From contig CATGLK010000001.1 of the NCBI GenBank assembly GCA_949538735.1, forward strand, positions 1-64,000: a DNA stretch of 64,000 nt, written 5' to 3'. Origin of the DNA: an uncultured Clostridia bacterium (lineage in GTDB: Bacteria; Bacillota; Clostridia; TANB77; CAG-508). The position numbers and the translations under genes were made by a program. Below are positions 40,601 to 50,089 of this stretch, piece by piece; position 1 is the first letter of the stretch, and every line of letters starts with the position of its first letter. The notes beneath the pieces are model-generated. The model ran no database searches. It saw nothing but the letters and a program-made list of their open reading frames with translations, and had not been told where the DNA came from.

Positions 40601-41944
40601 TTATTTTTGTATTTTCCAATAACCTGTCTTCTTTGATCCTTCTCTTGAAATTATATTTTCTTCTTGCAAATGTTTTATTACTCTTGATATAGTTCTATCT
40701 GAAAGTTTTGTTTTATTTACTATTTCTTCTCTTGTTATACTATTATTATTTTTTATTAAATTTAAAATTTGTTGTTCATTTTTGGTTAACTTTATTGTGT
40801 CTTTTAATGTGTCATTTATTGTGTCATTTGTTGGCATTTTATTTTCAGAATCATATTTAAAAGGATTCTCTCTATATTTAAAAGTAACCCTTAAGAAATG
40901 TTCCATAAATTTAAAGCAATTTTTATCATAAGCATCTAATATTCTCAATACTCCAGAGCCAATATTTTCAATTAAATCTACATCTTTAAATACTCTAATA
41001 AGTTCTTTGTTTCTTGGCGCAGTAACACCTTCTAAAAATTCTTCTTGTGATAATTCTTGAGGAAGTCCGCCACCAGAAGTAATCTCAATTCTATCCGAAT
41101 ACAATTCTACTATTGGAGAAGTATTATAAGTATAATCGCTATGAACAATAGCATTTATAACAGCTTCTTTTAAAGCTTTGCTATCAATCATTTCAACTTC
41201 TTTTCTTCCTTTATATTCAATTTTTGCATATACTGTATTTTCTGCAACTAATCTGTCTAATATTCTATTGGTTGCAGTAATTATACAACAATAACCATAT
41301 TCATGATTCTCTATTAATTCTAATTTATTTGTTCCTAAATATTTAACTAATTTTATTGATATATTATTTTCATCTGCAAGCAAATAAGCATTATAATTAT
41401 ATTTTCCTTCATCTGTTAGAAGATTTAGATTTCTTGCAAAATTATCATTCAGTTTCATCCCATTTTCTTCATAATAAATTTTTAATTGTCTAAAAGTTAA
41501 ATCTTGTCTAGGAGACTCTATTTCCTTTAAAGAATTTTTAACACGCCTAGCATACATATCATCAATCATATCAAAAGTCATTCTTTCCTTGCTACTACCA
41601 ATTCTAATGTAACAACCTTCAGGAGTTCTTCCTTTTTTTCTTAAATAATAAGGCTTTTCAGTCCCACTAGATATAACAACTTTTATTACTTCTTTATTAT
41701 CTATTGTTTCCACTATTACATCAAATAATCCTAAAGTAGATGGTTGTATATTATTTTTAATTCTGTCTTTAATTTGTAATTGTGTTAAATCAATATCACT
41801 AAGTCCAACAACTTGTCCATCTTTTCTAATTCCAATATAGATAATTCCGCCTTCTTTATAGTTAAGAAAGGCAATTACTTCTTGTTCAAAATCTTCATTT
41901 AGCTGTTCTTTATTTTCTATTCTGTTTGTTTCAATGTTTTTCAT
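40601..41944 (-). CDS. AlbA_2/Schlafen-type ATP-binding regulator
   Basis: A 447-residue protein. The N-terminal AlbA_2 (Schlafen-like) domain reads NEDFEQEVIAFLNYKEGGIIYIGIRKDGQVVGL; a GHKL-like ATPase part follows (LKEAVINAIVHSDYTYNTSPIVELYSDRIEITSGGGLPQEL ... NKELIRVFKDVDLIENIGSG), and the C-terminus has a winged helix (NEQQILNLIKNNNSITREEIVNKTKLSDRTISRVIKHL). Such proteins act as transcription regulators, sometimes in defence islands. It forms a two-gene unit with the zinc-ribbon protein upstream, with 32 bases between them. Confidence 0.88.
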   Translation of the reverse strand: MKNIETNRIENKEQLNEDFEQEVIAFLNYKEGGIIYIGIRKDGQVVGLSDIDLTQLQIKDRIKNNIQPSTLGLFDVIVETIDNKEVIKVVISSGTEKPYYLRKKGRTPEGCYIRIGSSKERMTFDMIDDMYARRVKNSLKEIESPRQDLTFRQLKIYYEENGMKLNDNFARNLNLLTDEGKYNYNAYLLADENNISIKLVKYLGTNKLELIENHEYGYCCIITATNRILDRLVAENTVYAKIEYKGRKEVEMIDSKALKEAVINAIVHSDYTYNTSPIVELYSDRIEITSGGGLPQELSQEEFLEGVTAPRNKELIRVFKDVDLIENIGSGVLRILDAYDKNCFKFMEHFLRVTFKYRENPFKYDSENKMPTNDTINDTLKDTIKLTKNEQQILNLIKNNNSITREEIVNKTKLSDRTISRVIKHLQEENIISREGSKKTGYWKIQK

Positions 41945-41976
41945 TGACTTAACCTCCTCTGTTCATGAAATTTTAT

Positions 41977-42975
41977 TTAAGCAAATTTTAAAATTTCATT
42001 ACCTAGTTTTTTTACTATCTCACAAAATTCAACAACATCTTGTTTATCTATAATAATTCTTTGTCCCACTTCATAACTTGTATCATTTGATTTGTTAATA
42101 TACTCTTCATCTACAATCCCATTATTATGTGCTAATAAATGTCTTTGCTGATAATATTTTTTTAACTTTATTAATTCTTCATTAGTTAGCCATGTATTGT
42201 GAGATTCAGAAATAGTTTCTTCCCATAATAATATACTATCATCTATTCTTTGAAATGTATTTTTTCTAAATGATTTCGAATTTGGAAGATTCATATAAAC
42301 ATCTTCACTCAAACATTGAATTGCTGTAACTAAATCATTTGGTATCGTTTCTATTAAAGTTCTTATGATTCTTTCTGCGTCATCTTTGTTTACAGTCGAT
42401 AATTGTCTTTTTATAAAATCCAAGTTTGATATTTTAGCATTTGTAGTATCTATAAATTCATTAAACATATGTCTTGATGAATTATAGCCACAACTTGGGC
42501 AATAAAATGCTGATCCGACTACTGCATATCTTGCATTACATTTCTCGCATTTTATCTTTTGTTCAAATATCTCTTTACATTTTATAGGCAATTTTATTAT
42601 TTGTTCATTAAAACCATTAACTTTCATAGCAAATGTTAAAAATCCCTTTTTATTGTTTCTATTAAATTGTTTTGCCTCCTCCCTCATAGCATTACCAATC
42701 ATAGCTTTTACATTGTTTATTGCCATTTCTTTTCCAGCATTAACCTGTTCAGTTGTAAACCATTGATTAGATGTTGCACTTTTTCCACATTTAGGACAAT
42801 ATACAGCCTCATCTTTAAAAATATTTTTCCAATCTTCTTTATGAACTTTAAATTGAAATAGGCAATCCCTGTTAGGACATTCTTTATCTATGTATCCATC
42901 TTCATCTGATTCTATTGGAAAAGACATTTGCATTCTTTCCATACTTCTTAGTTCTCGCATTAAATTTTCAAACAT
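41977..42975 (-). CDS. Zinc-ribbon protein with HEPN-like RX4H motif
   Basis: A 332-residue protein that I cannot assign to a named family. Two Cys clusters near the start (CPNRDCLF and CPKCGKSA) and a second pair (CEKCNAR, CPSCGYN) suggest two zinc ribbons. The C-terminal half is helical and contains RHLLAHNNGIVD, which matches the RX4H motif of HEPN ribonucleases in its usual setting (RHxxAHxxG). The ribosome site is AAAGGAGCAATTAATA. It is first in a unit with the AlbA_2 regulator. A stress or defence RNase is possible but unproven. Confidence 0.7.
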   Translation of the reverse strand: MFENLMRELRSMERMQMSFPIESDEDGYIDKECPNRDCLFQFKVHKEDWKNIFKDEAVYCPKCGKSATSNQWFTTEQVNAGKEMAINNVKAMIGNAMREEAKQFNRNNKKGFLTFAMKVNGFNEQIIKLPIKCKEIFEQKIKCEKCNARYAVVGSAFYCPSCGYNSSRHMFNEFIDTTNAKISNLDFIKRQLSTVNKDDAERIIRTLIETIPNDLVTAIQCLSEDVYMNLPNSKSFRKNTFQRIDDSILLWEETISESHNTWLTNEELIKLKKYYQQRHLLAHNNGIVDEEYINKSNDTSYEVGQRIIIDKQDVVEFCEIVKKLGNEILKFA

Positions 42976-43268
42976 TATTAATTGCTCCTTTATTTATTAT
43001 TTATCATCCACACACACACTTCGTCTCCTTTTAAAACTCCGTATTTCAATTTATTAACTCTATCCTTAGTATCTTTTTTCTATTTATCGAATTTTTTCTT
43101 AAATTGTTTATTATCTTTATTTTTACCAACTGTCATAGATTTTAATTGATAAAATTTTAATCAAGTTTTCTTGTATTATATCATTAATTAATTTCTTATT
43201 CAACAAATAGTTAGAATTTAAAAAATATAACAAAATTGTTAGACATCACAAATTTATTGATTTTTGAG
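42976..43268. other. Gap between the zinc-ribbon gene and tRNA-Leu
   Basis: About 290 AT-rich bases. No gene, clear promoter or repeat was found. Confidence 0.5.
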
Positions 43269-43312
43269 CAAAAAAATAAACCTATCAAATTGCTTCAAAG
43301 CCTTGATAAGTC
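43269..43312 (-). terminator. Terminator of tRNA-Leu
   Basis: On the minus strand CTTATCAA pairs with TTGATAGG (one G-U), followed by TTTATTTTTTT. Confidence 0.7.
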
Positions 43313-43314
43313 TA

Positions 43315-43402
43315 TGGTGCAGATGGCCGGAATCGAACCGGCACGGTTTATTCAACCGCAGGATTTTAAGTCCTGTGCGTCTACCAGTTCCGCCACATCT
43401 GC
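43315..43402 (-). tRNA. tRNA-Leu (anticodon UAA)
   Basis: An 88-base class II tRNA on the minus strand with encoded CCA. Acceptor GCAGATG pairs with CATCTGC, the anticodon loop is CTTAAAA (UAA), the long variable arm is CGGTTGAATAAACCG, and the T arm is GCCGG-TTCGATT-CCGGC. The anticodon stem CAGGA/TCCTG is perfect, unlike that of tRNA-Gly. Confidence 0.96.
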
Positions 43403-43515
43403 ATAAAAATGAACTGGTCATCTATTAACGACAATACATATTATAATATGCCAACAAAAATTTGTCAATACAATTTCAAAAAAAAATCAAAAAAACAACT
43501 CCAAGTGCAAAGAAG

Positions 43516-43566
43516 TGTCCCAAAATGGACAAAATGTCCAAAAGGAAACGTCCCCAATGGACATTT
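43516..43566. repeat. Palindromic repeats with GGGGACG core after carD
   Basis: TGTCC-CAAAAT-GGACA (43516-43531) is followed by AAATGTCCA ... TGGACATTT (43532-43566) around a core AAAGGAAACGTCCCCA. The unit reaches within 4 bases of the carD-type stop codon. Confidence 0.8.
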
Positions 43567-43569
43567 CCT

Positions 43570-44133
43570 TTAATCATTTGTTCCTGTTCCATCAAATGGA
43601 ATAAACTTATTAACAACACTTTCAGGTTGAATATCATCTGCTCTAAACATCATATAAGATGTATTGATTTTATTATCAACTAATTGTTCCACTTCTTCTT
43701 GTGATGCATGTTCTGCTAAAACTAATTCACTTACTAGAATTTGTTTTGCATTATTAAGCATCTTTTTCTCACCTGTTGATAGTCCTTTTTCTTTTTGTTT
43801 AAAACTTAAATTTCTAACAACATCTGCAATTTCATATATGTCTCCGCTTTTCATTTTATCCATATTATCTCTATATCTCTTATTCCAGTTTTTGTCCATA
43901 ACTGTTTCATCTTGTTCTAGTATACCTATTACTTTATCTGCTGAACCTTTATCTATTATATTTCTTACTCCTATTTCTTCTGCCTTAGCTGTTGGCACCA
44001 TTACCTTTACTTCCCCTGGCATTTTTAAAATATAGTAAGCTTGTTTCTCCCCTAATATATCTTTTTCTTCTATTGAATCTATAACCCCTGCTCCATGCAT
44101 TGGATATACAATTTTGTCTCCTACATTAAACAT
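43570..44133 (-). CDS. CarD/CdnL-family transcription regulator
   Basis: A 187-residue regulator that binds RNA polymerase beta and stabilises open promoter complexes. The N-terminal Tudor-like domain is VGDKIVYPMHGAGVIDSIEEKDILGEKQAYYILKMPGEVKVMVPT, and the helical DNA-binding domain follows (RYRDNMDKMKSGDIYEIADVVRNLSFKQKEKGLSTGEKKMLNNAKQILVSELVLA). The C-terminal 35 residues (NKINTSYMMFRADDIQPESVVNKFIPF) are an extension. The ribosome site is AAGGAGTGAACTTAC. Alone, with repeats downstream. Confidence 0.92.
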   Translation of the reverse strand: MFNVGDKIVYPMHGAGVIDSIEEKDILGEKQAYYILKMPGEVKVMVPTAKAEEIGVRNIIDKGSADKVIGILEQDETVMDKNWNKRYRDNMDKMKSGDIYEIADVVRNLSFKQKEKGLSTGEKKMLNNAKQILVSELVLAEHASQEEVEQLVDNKINTSYMMFRADDIQPESVVNKFIPFDGTGTND

Positions 44134-44409
44134 GTAAGTTCACTCCTTTCAGCATTTTTTATTGGCGAAAAAAAGATAATAAAGTTATGTAACGAAAAAC
44201 CTTTTAATAACTTTACTGGATTTTTTAACCATATTTATTATACTACAAAAAAAGGTAAAAGTCAAAGCCTTTACCTTTATATTTTTATGTATATTTAGCT
44301 GGTTTCGCTTGTGGCTGTAAGCCTTAAAGTTTTTTAATTTTTTTTGCTATTTTTTTAGTTTTCTTGTACTATGTATTCTATATTTTGTTTGGAAACTTTA
44401 ATTTTACTT

Positions 44410-44871
44410 CTATTTACTTGTTGATCCAAATCCGCCAACTCTTTCTCCTTCTGCAATATCGTCATCTGTTACAAAGTATTTTTGGAATACCCCTTGTCCT
44501 ATTGCTTCTCCTTTTTTTATTTCGATGTCTTCTTCTTTTATATTGTAAAATGCAAACATAATGTGTCCGTCATTATCTGGATTTCCATAATAGTCTTTGT
44601 CTATTACTCCTACACTATTTGCTAATATTAGCCCTTTTTTCTTTGGGTTTGAACTTCTGTTATATAACATTAGAACTTCGTCATCTGCCATATATGCTTT
44701 TATTCCTGTTTTTACTAATGTTGGGTTCATACCTTTTTTGAAGCTTGGTATTGTTATATCTTCTGCTGCTTCTACGTCATATCCTGCTGAATATTTTGTT
44801 TTTCTAATTGGTAAATTAATTCCTTTATCTTCAAATCCTTTTGCTACTTCAAAACCTCTTATTTTTTCCAT
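44410..44871 (-). CDS. dut: dUTP diphosphatase
   Basis: A 153-residue trimeric dUTPase that removes dUTP and makes dUMP. Family motifs: SAGYDVEA (motif 1), YNRSSNPKKKGL (motif 2), SVGVIDKDYYGN (motif 3), GQGVFQKY (motif 4) and the C-terminal GERVGGFGSTSK (motif 5). All are in order and complete. The N-terminus EVAKGFEDKGINLPIRKTKY resembles that of clostridial and phage-type enzymes. The ribosome site is AAGGATTGATATAAA. Confidence 0.95.
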   Translation of the reverse strand: MEKIRGFEVAKGFEDKGINLPIRKTKYSAGYDVEAAEDITIPSFKKGMNPTLVKTGIKAYMADDEVLMLYNRSSNPKKKGLILANSVGVIDKDYYGNPDNDGHIMFAFYNIKEEDIEIKKGEAIGQGVFQKYFVTDDDIAEGERVGGFGSTSK

Positions 44872-45036
44872 TTTATATCAATCCTTCCTTTTACATTTTT
44901 TGAATGTTATTTGATTTTGCTTCTTATTTTTACTTTGCTATTTTTTCATAATTTAAGAAAATTGTCAATATGTAAAAGTAACATTTATTTTTCGACAAAA
45001 TATAATATTATAATAAGAGTTTAGGAGGTATGCCCA

Positions 45037-45273
45037 ATGAACAGAGATATTATTTCTTTAACTTCTTTGCCCATCAACCAAAAGGGCATTATAGAAAATC
45101 TAACTTGCGATGGAGAAATTCGTAGACGTCTTTTAGATTTAGGGCTTGTTTCAGGTTCTTCAATTACACCTGTTTTAAGTAGTCCTTCTGGCGGATTGCG
45201 TGCTTTTGATATTCGTGGCAGTTTGATTGCTATTAGAGATGAAGATGCTTACTCTATTTTTGTAAGTTTATAA
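45037..45273 (+). CDS. feoA: Ferrous iron transport protein FeoA
   Basis: A 78-residue SH3-like cytosolic partner of FeoB: EIRRRLLDLGLVSGSSITPVLSSPSGGLRAFDIRGSLIAIRDEDAYSIFV. The typical LDLGLVSGS and IRDEDA motifs are present. AGGAGGTATGCCC precedes the ATG. It lies 61 bases upstream of feoB in the same direction. A TTCGACA ... TATAAT-like promoter is just upstream (about 44990-45015). Confidence 0.93.
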   Translation: MNRDIISLTSLPINQKGIIENLTCDGEIRRRLLDLGLVSGSSITPVLSSPSGGLRAFDIRGSLIAIRDEDAYSIFVSL

Positions 45274-45334
45274 TATATATCACCTTTTAATTTTTTTAAC
45301 ATAAATTATATTAATTAAATTAGGAGGTGTTTTT

Positions 45335-47263
45335 ATGGGCCTTACTAACTCTTCAACTGGAACACAATTATTAGAAGACGATTTTAAAAATTTGAAAAAT
45401 GAAGATGGCTACACTATTGCATTAGCTGGAAATCCGAATGTAGGAAAATCAACTATATTTAATGGGTTAACTGGTCTTCATCAACATACTGGTAATTGGC
45501 CAGGTAAAACTGTTGCTAATGCCACTGGCAATTGCCTTTTTAAGGGAAATGATTTTTTATTTGTTGATATTCCTGGTACATATTCTATTATGTCTAATTC
45601 TGAAGAAGAAGAAATTGCACGTGATTTTATTTTGTATGGTAATCCTGATGCAACTGTTATTGTAGTTGATAGTACTTGTTTAGAGAGAAATTTGAATTTG
45701 GTTTTTCAAATCATGGAAATTACTAAAAATGTGGTTGTATGCGTTAATCTGTTAGATGAAGCCAAAAAGAAAAAAATAAAAATAGACTTAAAATTATTAT
45801 CAAAAGAATTAGGTGTACCTGTTGTTCGGAACTATTGCAAGAAAAAAGAAAACTTTGAACAATTTAATGGATACTATATCAAAAGTTTGTAAAAAGGAAA
45901 TCGTTCCAAACCCAAACTTAGTAACATATCCAGAAGATGATAAATCTCCTGATGTTATTGTTTCGGCTATTATGAGACGTGCTGAGAAAATTTGTGCAAA
46001 AGTATGTACTTTCGAAAATGAAAATCATACTCGGAAGAGATAGAAAAATTGATAGAATTCTTACTTCTAAAACTTTTGGTTTTCCTATTATGATTTTATT
46101 TTTAGGAATTATATTTTGGCTTACCATTGTTGGAAGTAATTACCCTTCGCAACTCTTATTTAGCTGTTTTGCATGGTTTCAGGAAAAATTATTCCTGTTT
46201 GCCAACTGGATTCATTGTCCATCCTGGCTTTCAGATATGCTAATTTCCGGCGTCTATCAAACTCTTACCTGGATTGTATCTGTTATGCTTCCGCCTATGG
46301 CTATCTTCTTCCCTTCATTTACTTTTTTGGAAGATTTGGGATATCTGCCTAGAATTGCATTTAATATGGACGGCTTTTTTAAGAAATGTTGTTGTACTGG
46401 AAAACAAATGATTACTATGTGTATGGGATTTGGTTGCAATGCTGCTGGTGTTGTAGGATGTAGAATAATCAACTCTCCAAGAGAAAAACTAATTGCAATA
46501 TTAACAAACAATTTTGTACCTTGTAATGGAAGGTTTCCACTATTAATATCAATAGCAACAATATTTATTGCTGGAACAATGCAAGGTTTTGGAGCTTCAA
46601 TTATATCAACAATAGCTGTAATATTTGTCATACTTTTAGGAATTTTCCTTACATTATTAGTATCAAAAATACTGTCAAAAACAATTTTAAAAGGAATGCC
46701 TTCATCGTTTGCATTAGAGTTGCCACCATATAGAAAACCACAATTTGGAAGGATTATTGTTAGCTCATTTTTGGATAGAACCTTATTTGTATTAGGCAGA
46801 GCAATTGCTGTTGCCGCTCCTGCTGGGCTTATCATTTGGCTTTTTGCAAGTATATCAATTGGCGGCGCAAGTTTGCTTTCAATTATTGCTAACTTTTTAA
46901 ATCCTTTTGCTAAACTTATGGGATTTGACGGTTACATTTTGGCTGCATTTATTTTTGGTATTCCTGCTAATGAAATTGTTTTGCCTATTATTTTGATGTG
47001 CTACCTTGGTAAAAATTCTTTGGTTAATTTGGAAGATACTTTTTCTATTGGCGAGATTTTGGTTCAGAATGGTTGGACTATGCTTACTGCTATTAATGTT
47101 ATGATTTTTACCTGCTTGCATTTTCCTTGTACTACTACTCTTTTGACTATTAAGAAGGAAACTGGCAGTTGGAAGTGGACTTTCCTTGCATTCTTAATTC
47201 CTACTGTTTGTCGGTGTTTTGGTTTGCATGACTACTACTTTGTTTTATAATATTCTTGTTTAA
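45335..47263 (+). CDS. feoB: Ferrous iron transporter FeoB with three CGGN recoding sites
   Basis: A 641-residue GTP-driven Fe(II) transporter. The N-terminal G domain has [18 protein letters not shown] and [10 protein letters not shown], then a linker domain and the membrane part with gate motifs ([37 protein letters not shown] and PCNGRFPLL). Triplet reading breaks three times: CGGA at 45827 (PVVGTIARK), CGGA at 46032 (NHTGRDRKID) and CGGT at 47212 ([13 protein letters not shown], in the last membrane segment). Taking each as one glycine gives one continuous frame to a TAA at 47261. The three shifts together return to the starting phase only because 3 x 4 bases are used. The ribosome site is AGGAGGTG. 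Confidence 0.92.
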
Positions 47264-47267
47264 ATTC

Positions 47268-47306
47268 TTTGGGTGTTTTTGGGGACAGTCCTTAAAAACA
47301 CCCAAA
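47268..47306. repeat. Palindrome after feoB with GGGGACAGTCC core
   Basis: TTTGGGTGTTTTT (47268-47280) and AAAAACACCCAAA (47294-47306) form 13-bp perfect arms around GGGGACAGTCCTT. Near-copy of the arms between groES and groEL. It lies between feoB and the convergent MazG-like gene, so it may also terminate both. Confidence 0.88.
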
Positions 47307-47318
47307 GCGATTATAAAA

Positions 47319-47693
47319 TTAGCTGTTTTTTCTCCACTCCTTATTTAATTCCATTTCTTCACGTTCATCTGCATGTTCTTGTTCAACATCAATTAGATAA
47401 ATTTTATCTTTAAACCCACCTTTTTTATTTTCTTTAATTCTTCTAGCTTCTTCAACTTGTTGCATTGATATATTTTTAATTTCCATTATAGTAAAAATAA
47501 CTTCCATTAAATCTCCTAATTCTTCAACACTATACTCTTCAATAAATTCGTGTGCTTCCTCAAATAATTTTTTATCCAATTCTTTTATATATTGTTCATC
47601 ACTTAAAATTTTATAATTTGCCTTTCTTCCCTGCTCATTATTAATTTGATGTGGTATTTTATCTCTTACTAATTTATTGTAAATATATCTCAC
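47319..47693 (-). CDS. MazG-like nucleotide pyrophosphohydrolase
   Basis: A 124-residue all-alpha NTP pyrophosphohydrolase-like protein: YNKLVRDKIPHQI, KKLFEEAHEFIEEYSVEELGDLMEVIFTIMEI, with the E-x2-3-E and ExxD metal-binding acidic residues. Family members remove abnormal nucleotides. It starts with GTG (47693) behind TAGGAG; no in-frame ATG is available. Confidence 0.85.
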   Translation of the reverse strand: MRYIYNKLVRDKIPHQINNEQGRKANYKILSDEQYIKELDKKLFEEAHEFIEEYSVEELGDLMEVIFTIMEIKNISMQQVEEARRIKENKKGGFKDKIYLIDVEQEHADEREEMELNKEWRKNS

Positions 47694-47843
47694 TCATATC
47701 AACTCCTAATTTATTATACTCATATAGAGTATAAAACAGTTGTTTGTATTTGTCAACTTTTATTTTCATTTTTTTGTAACTTTTTCATAGTTAAAAAGTA
47801 TTAAAAAAGACGTTTTAGGTATATCCCAACACGCCTTAATAAT

Positions 47844-48477
47844 CTATTTAATTTTCACCCCTAATAAATAAAGCAAGTCTATTGCTTGAAACTGATCAAT
47901 TATAGCACCTTTTATGTCTTCAATCGAAACAGCCACTCTCTCTATCTTGCAAGTCGATAAGTCAATACCTTTCAAACTTGTCTTAAAAAATTGCGCACCG
48001 TGTCAAATCAACATCTTCAAAAAATATGTCTTTTAGTTTTGTTTCTTGAAAATAACAAGTTCTCATTTGCATTTCTTTAAATAAAACTTTCTCTAAACTC
48101 GCCATTGACAAATTGATATAATTAGCATTTGTTTCCGAAAATGCTACATTAAATAATCTATTTTCTGAAAGGCTAGTGCCTGATAATTTGCAATTATTAA
48201 ATTCACATCTTATAAACGTACTGTTTATAAAATTTGTATTAGAAAAATCACAGTTCTTAAATATGACATCACTAAATGTAATCTTGTCTAATTCAGCATT
48301 TTGCATAACTATATTACTAATTTTGCAATGTTCAAATTGGGTGTCCTGTAATAAGATATTATTACATTCTTCATTTTCTATTTTAGCATATTCAATTTCT
48401 TCATCATTTCTTATATTTTCTAATTTTATTTCTTGAAATTCTTCTATATTCATTTTTTGTGGTTTTATTATATTCAT
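47844..48477 (-). CDS. Pentapeptide-repeat protein with CGGT recoding site
   Basis: A 210-residue right-handed beta-helix protein with A/C(D/N)LxX-type repeats, visible as FKNCDFSNTNFINSTFIRCEFNNCKLSGTSL and DLTGAQFFKTSLKGIDLS. Triplet reading stops at VDLTRCAIF. Taking CGGT (47997-48000) as one glycine continues the repeats and then gives the family's C-terminal cap IKGAIIDQFQAIDLLYLLGVKIK, ending at TAG 47844-47846. Related proteins (Qnr, MfpA) protect gyrase from quinolones, but a similar role here is not shown. Confidence 0.82.
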
Positions 48478-48556
48478 TTTATCTCCAATTTAAAAATATT
48501 ACTATTCATTTATACCGTAAAAAAGTCTAAGTGTTGCTTTATTTGTCACACACCTA

Positions 48557-50038
48557 TCACTCTAAATTTATAATTTTTGTTGCCACTTTTTCAATAAATG
48601 TTTCATCATGTTCTACAAAAACAAGAGTCGGTTTGTAATTTAAAATAGTATCTTCTATCTGTATTCTTGTTAATATATCAATATAATTCAAAGGCTCGTC
48701 CCATATATAAATATGAGCTTGTTCTGATATGCTTTTTGCAATTAAAACTTTTTTCTTTTGGCCCTCACTCATATCTTGTATATTGGTATCAAAATCAGAC
48801 TTTGATAAGCCCATTTTTATTAACATTGCTTTGAAGATGCTTTCATCTATTTTATTATCCCTAGCAAAAGTTTTTAGATTTCCTTTTAAATCTTCTGTAC
48901 TTTGTGATACATAAGATATTTTCAAATCATTTGCTTTTTTAAATTCTCCATTATATTGTATTTCTTTTCCTATAATAAGTTTTAATATGCTTGATTTTCC
49001 AATTCCATTTTTACCTATTATTGCAACTCTATCTCCATTATTTACTTCAAAGGAAATAGGTTTAAATATTGATTGTTCTTTGTACTTTATCTGCAATTTA
49101 TTTGCTAAAATCAGTGGATTTTTATTACTCTTTAAAGGAATAATTTTTAAATCTTCGTTTCTATCTATATTTTTTAACAAATTAGATTTTTCACCTATTG
49201 CTTTTTGAGTCCTTTGTTCCATAACTTTTGAGCTTTTCATCATTTTAGAAGCTTTGTGTCCTACATATCCTTTATCTATCGTAGTTTCCGAATTGTATTT
49301 TTTACTTTTTCCTTTTTCTGCTTCATTCGACCATTTTGCAGAATTTTTAGAGGAAATTTCAAGCCTGTTTATATCTTTTTGTAACTTTTTATTTTGCATT
49401 ATTTCAAAATTATCCTGTCTATCCTTATTTTCTTTCCAAGACGAAAAATTACCTTGCCTAATTTCAATATTAGTATTATTTATTGCAATTATATGATTTA
49501 CAACTTTATCTAAAAAGTTCCTATCATGCGAAACGGCTATAAATCCCTTTTTCTTTTCTAAATAATTAACTAAATTATTTCTTGTTTCAATATCTAAATG
49601 ATTTGTAGGCTCATCTATAAGTAAAAAATTGTTTCCTTTTAAAAATAGACTTATTAAAAGTATCTTTATTTGTTCTCCGCCACTTAATAAATTAAAGTTC
49701 CTATATAATATTTCTGTATCGCTATTTAGCAAGTTCAATTCTTTTATAATTTCCCAATCTGCAACATTTGGAGCAATTTCATTTACTATCTCTATTGAAA
49801 TTCTATTTTTGTTTGTTACTTCAAATGGAAAATAATCAACATCAACATTTTTAGATATTGTTCCTTTATATTCATATTTTCCCTGTAATAACTTTAATAA
49901 TGTAGTTTTTCCCTTACCATTTCTACCAATTAATCCTAATTTCCAATTAGTATCTATATTAAATGATACATCTTCAAATATATTGTTATAACTTCCATCA
50001 TATCCAAAAGTTAAATTATTTACACTTATTAAAGACAT
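48557..50038 (-). CDS. Lsa-type ABC-F ribosome protection protein
   Basis: A 493-residue protein with two ABC ATPase domains and no membrane part. Domain 1: GLIGRNGKGKTTLLKLLQG, LSGGEQIK, FLLIDEPTNHLD. A charged linker (about 190-300) with YNSETTIDKGYVGHKASKMMKSSKVMEQR follows. Domain 2: AIIGKNGIGKSSILKLIIG, MSEGQKKKVLIAKSI, IYIWDEPLNYIDI. The WDEPLNYID and the DTNWKLGLIGRNG start are typical of the Lsa group, which confers resistance to lincosamides, pleuromutilins and streptogramin A by displacing the drug from the ribosome. Resistance here is an inference. A decayed copy lies at 51686-51992. Confidence 0.9.
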   Translation of the reverse strand: MSLISVNNLTFGYDGSYNNIFEDVSFNIDTNWKLGLIGRNGKGKTTLLKLLQGKYEYKGTISKNVDVDYFPFEVTNKNRISIEIVNEIAPNVADWEIIKELNLLNSDTEILYRNFNLLSGGEQIKILLISLFLKGNNFLLIDEPTNHLDIETRNNLVNYLEKKKGFIAVSHDRNFLDKVVNHIIAINNTNIEIRQGNFSSWKENKDRQDNFEIMQNKKLQKDINRLEISSKNSAKWSNEAEKGKSKKYNSETTIDKGYVGHKASKMMKSSKVMEQRTQKAIGEKSNLLKNIDRNEDLKIIPLKSNKNPLILANKLQIKYKEQSIFKPISFEVNNGDRVAIIGKNGIGKSSILKLIIGKEIQYNGEFKKANDLKISYVSQSTEDLKGNLKTFARDNKIDESIFKAMLIKMGLSKSDFDTNIQDMSEGQKKKVLIAKSISEQAHIYIWDEPLNYIDILTRIQIEDTILNYKPTLVFVEHDETFIEKVATKIINLE

Positions 50039-50089
50039 TGTTCCTCCAATTCTAACGACAATTTACTAATTATCGCTTTCATTATAACA

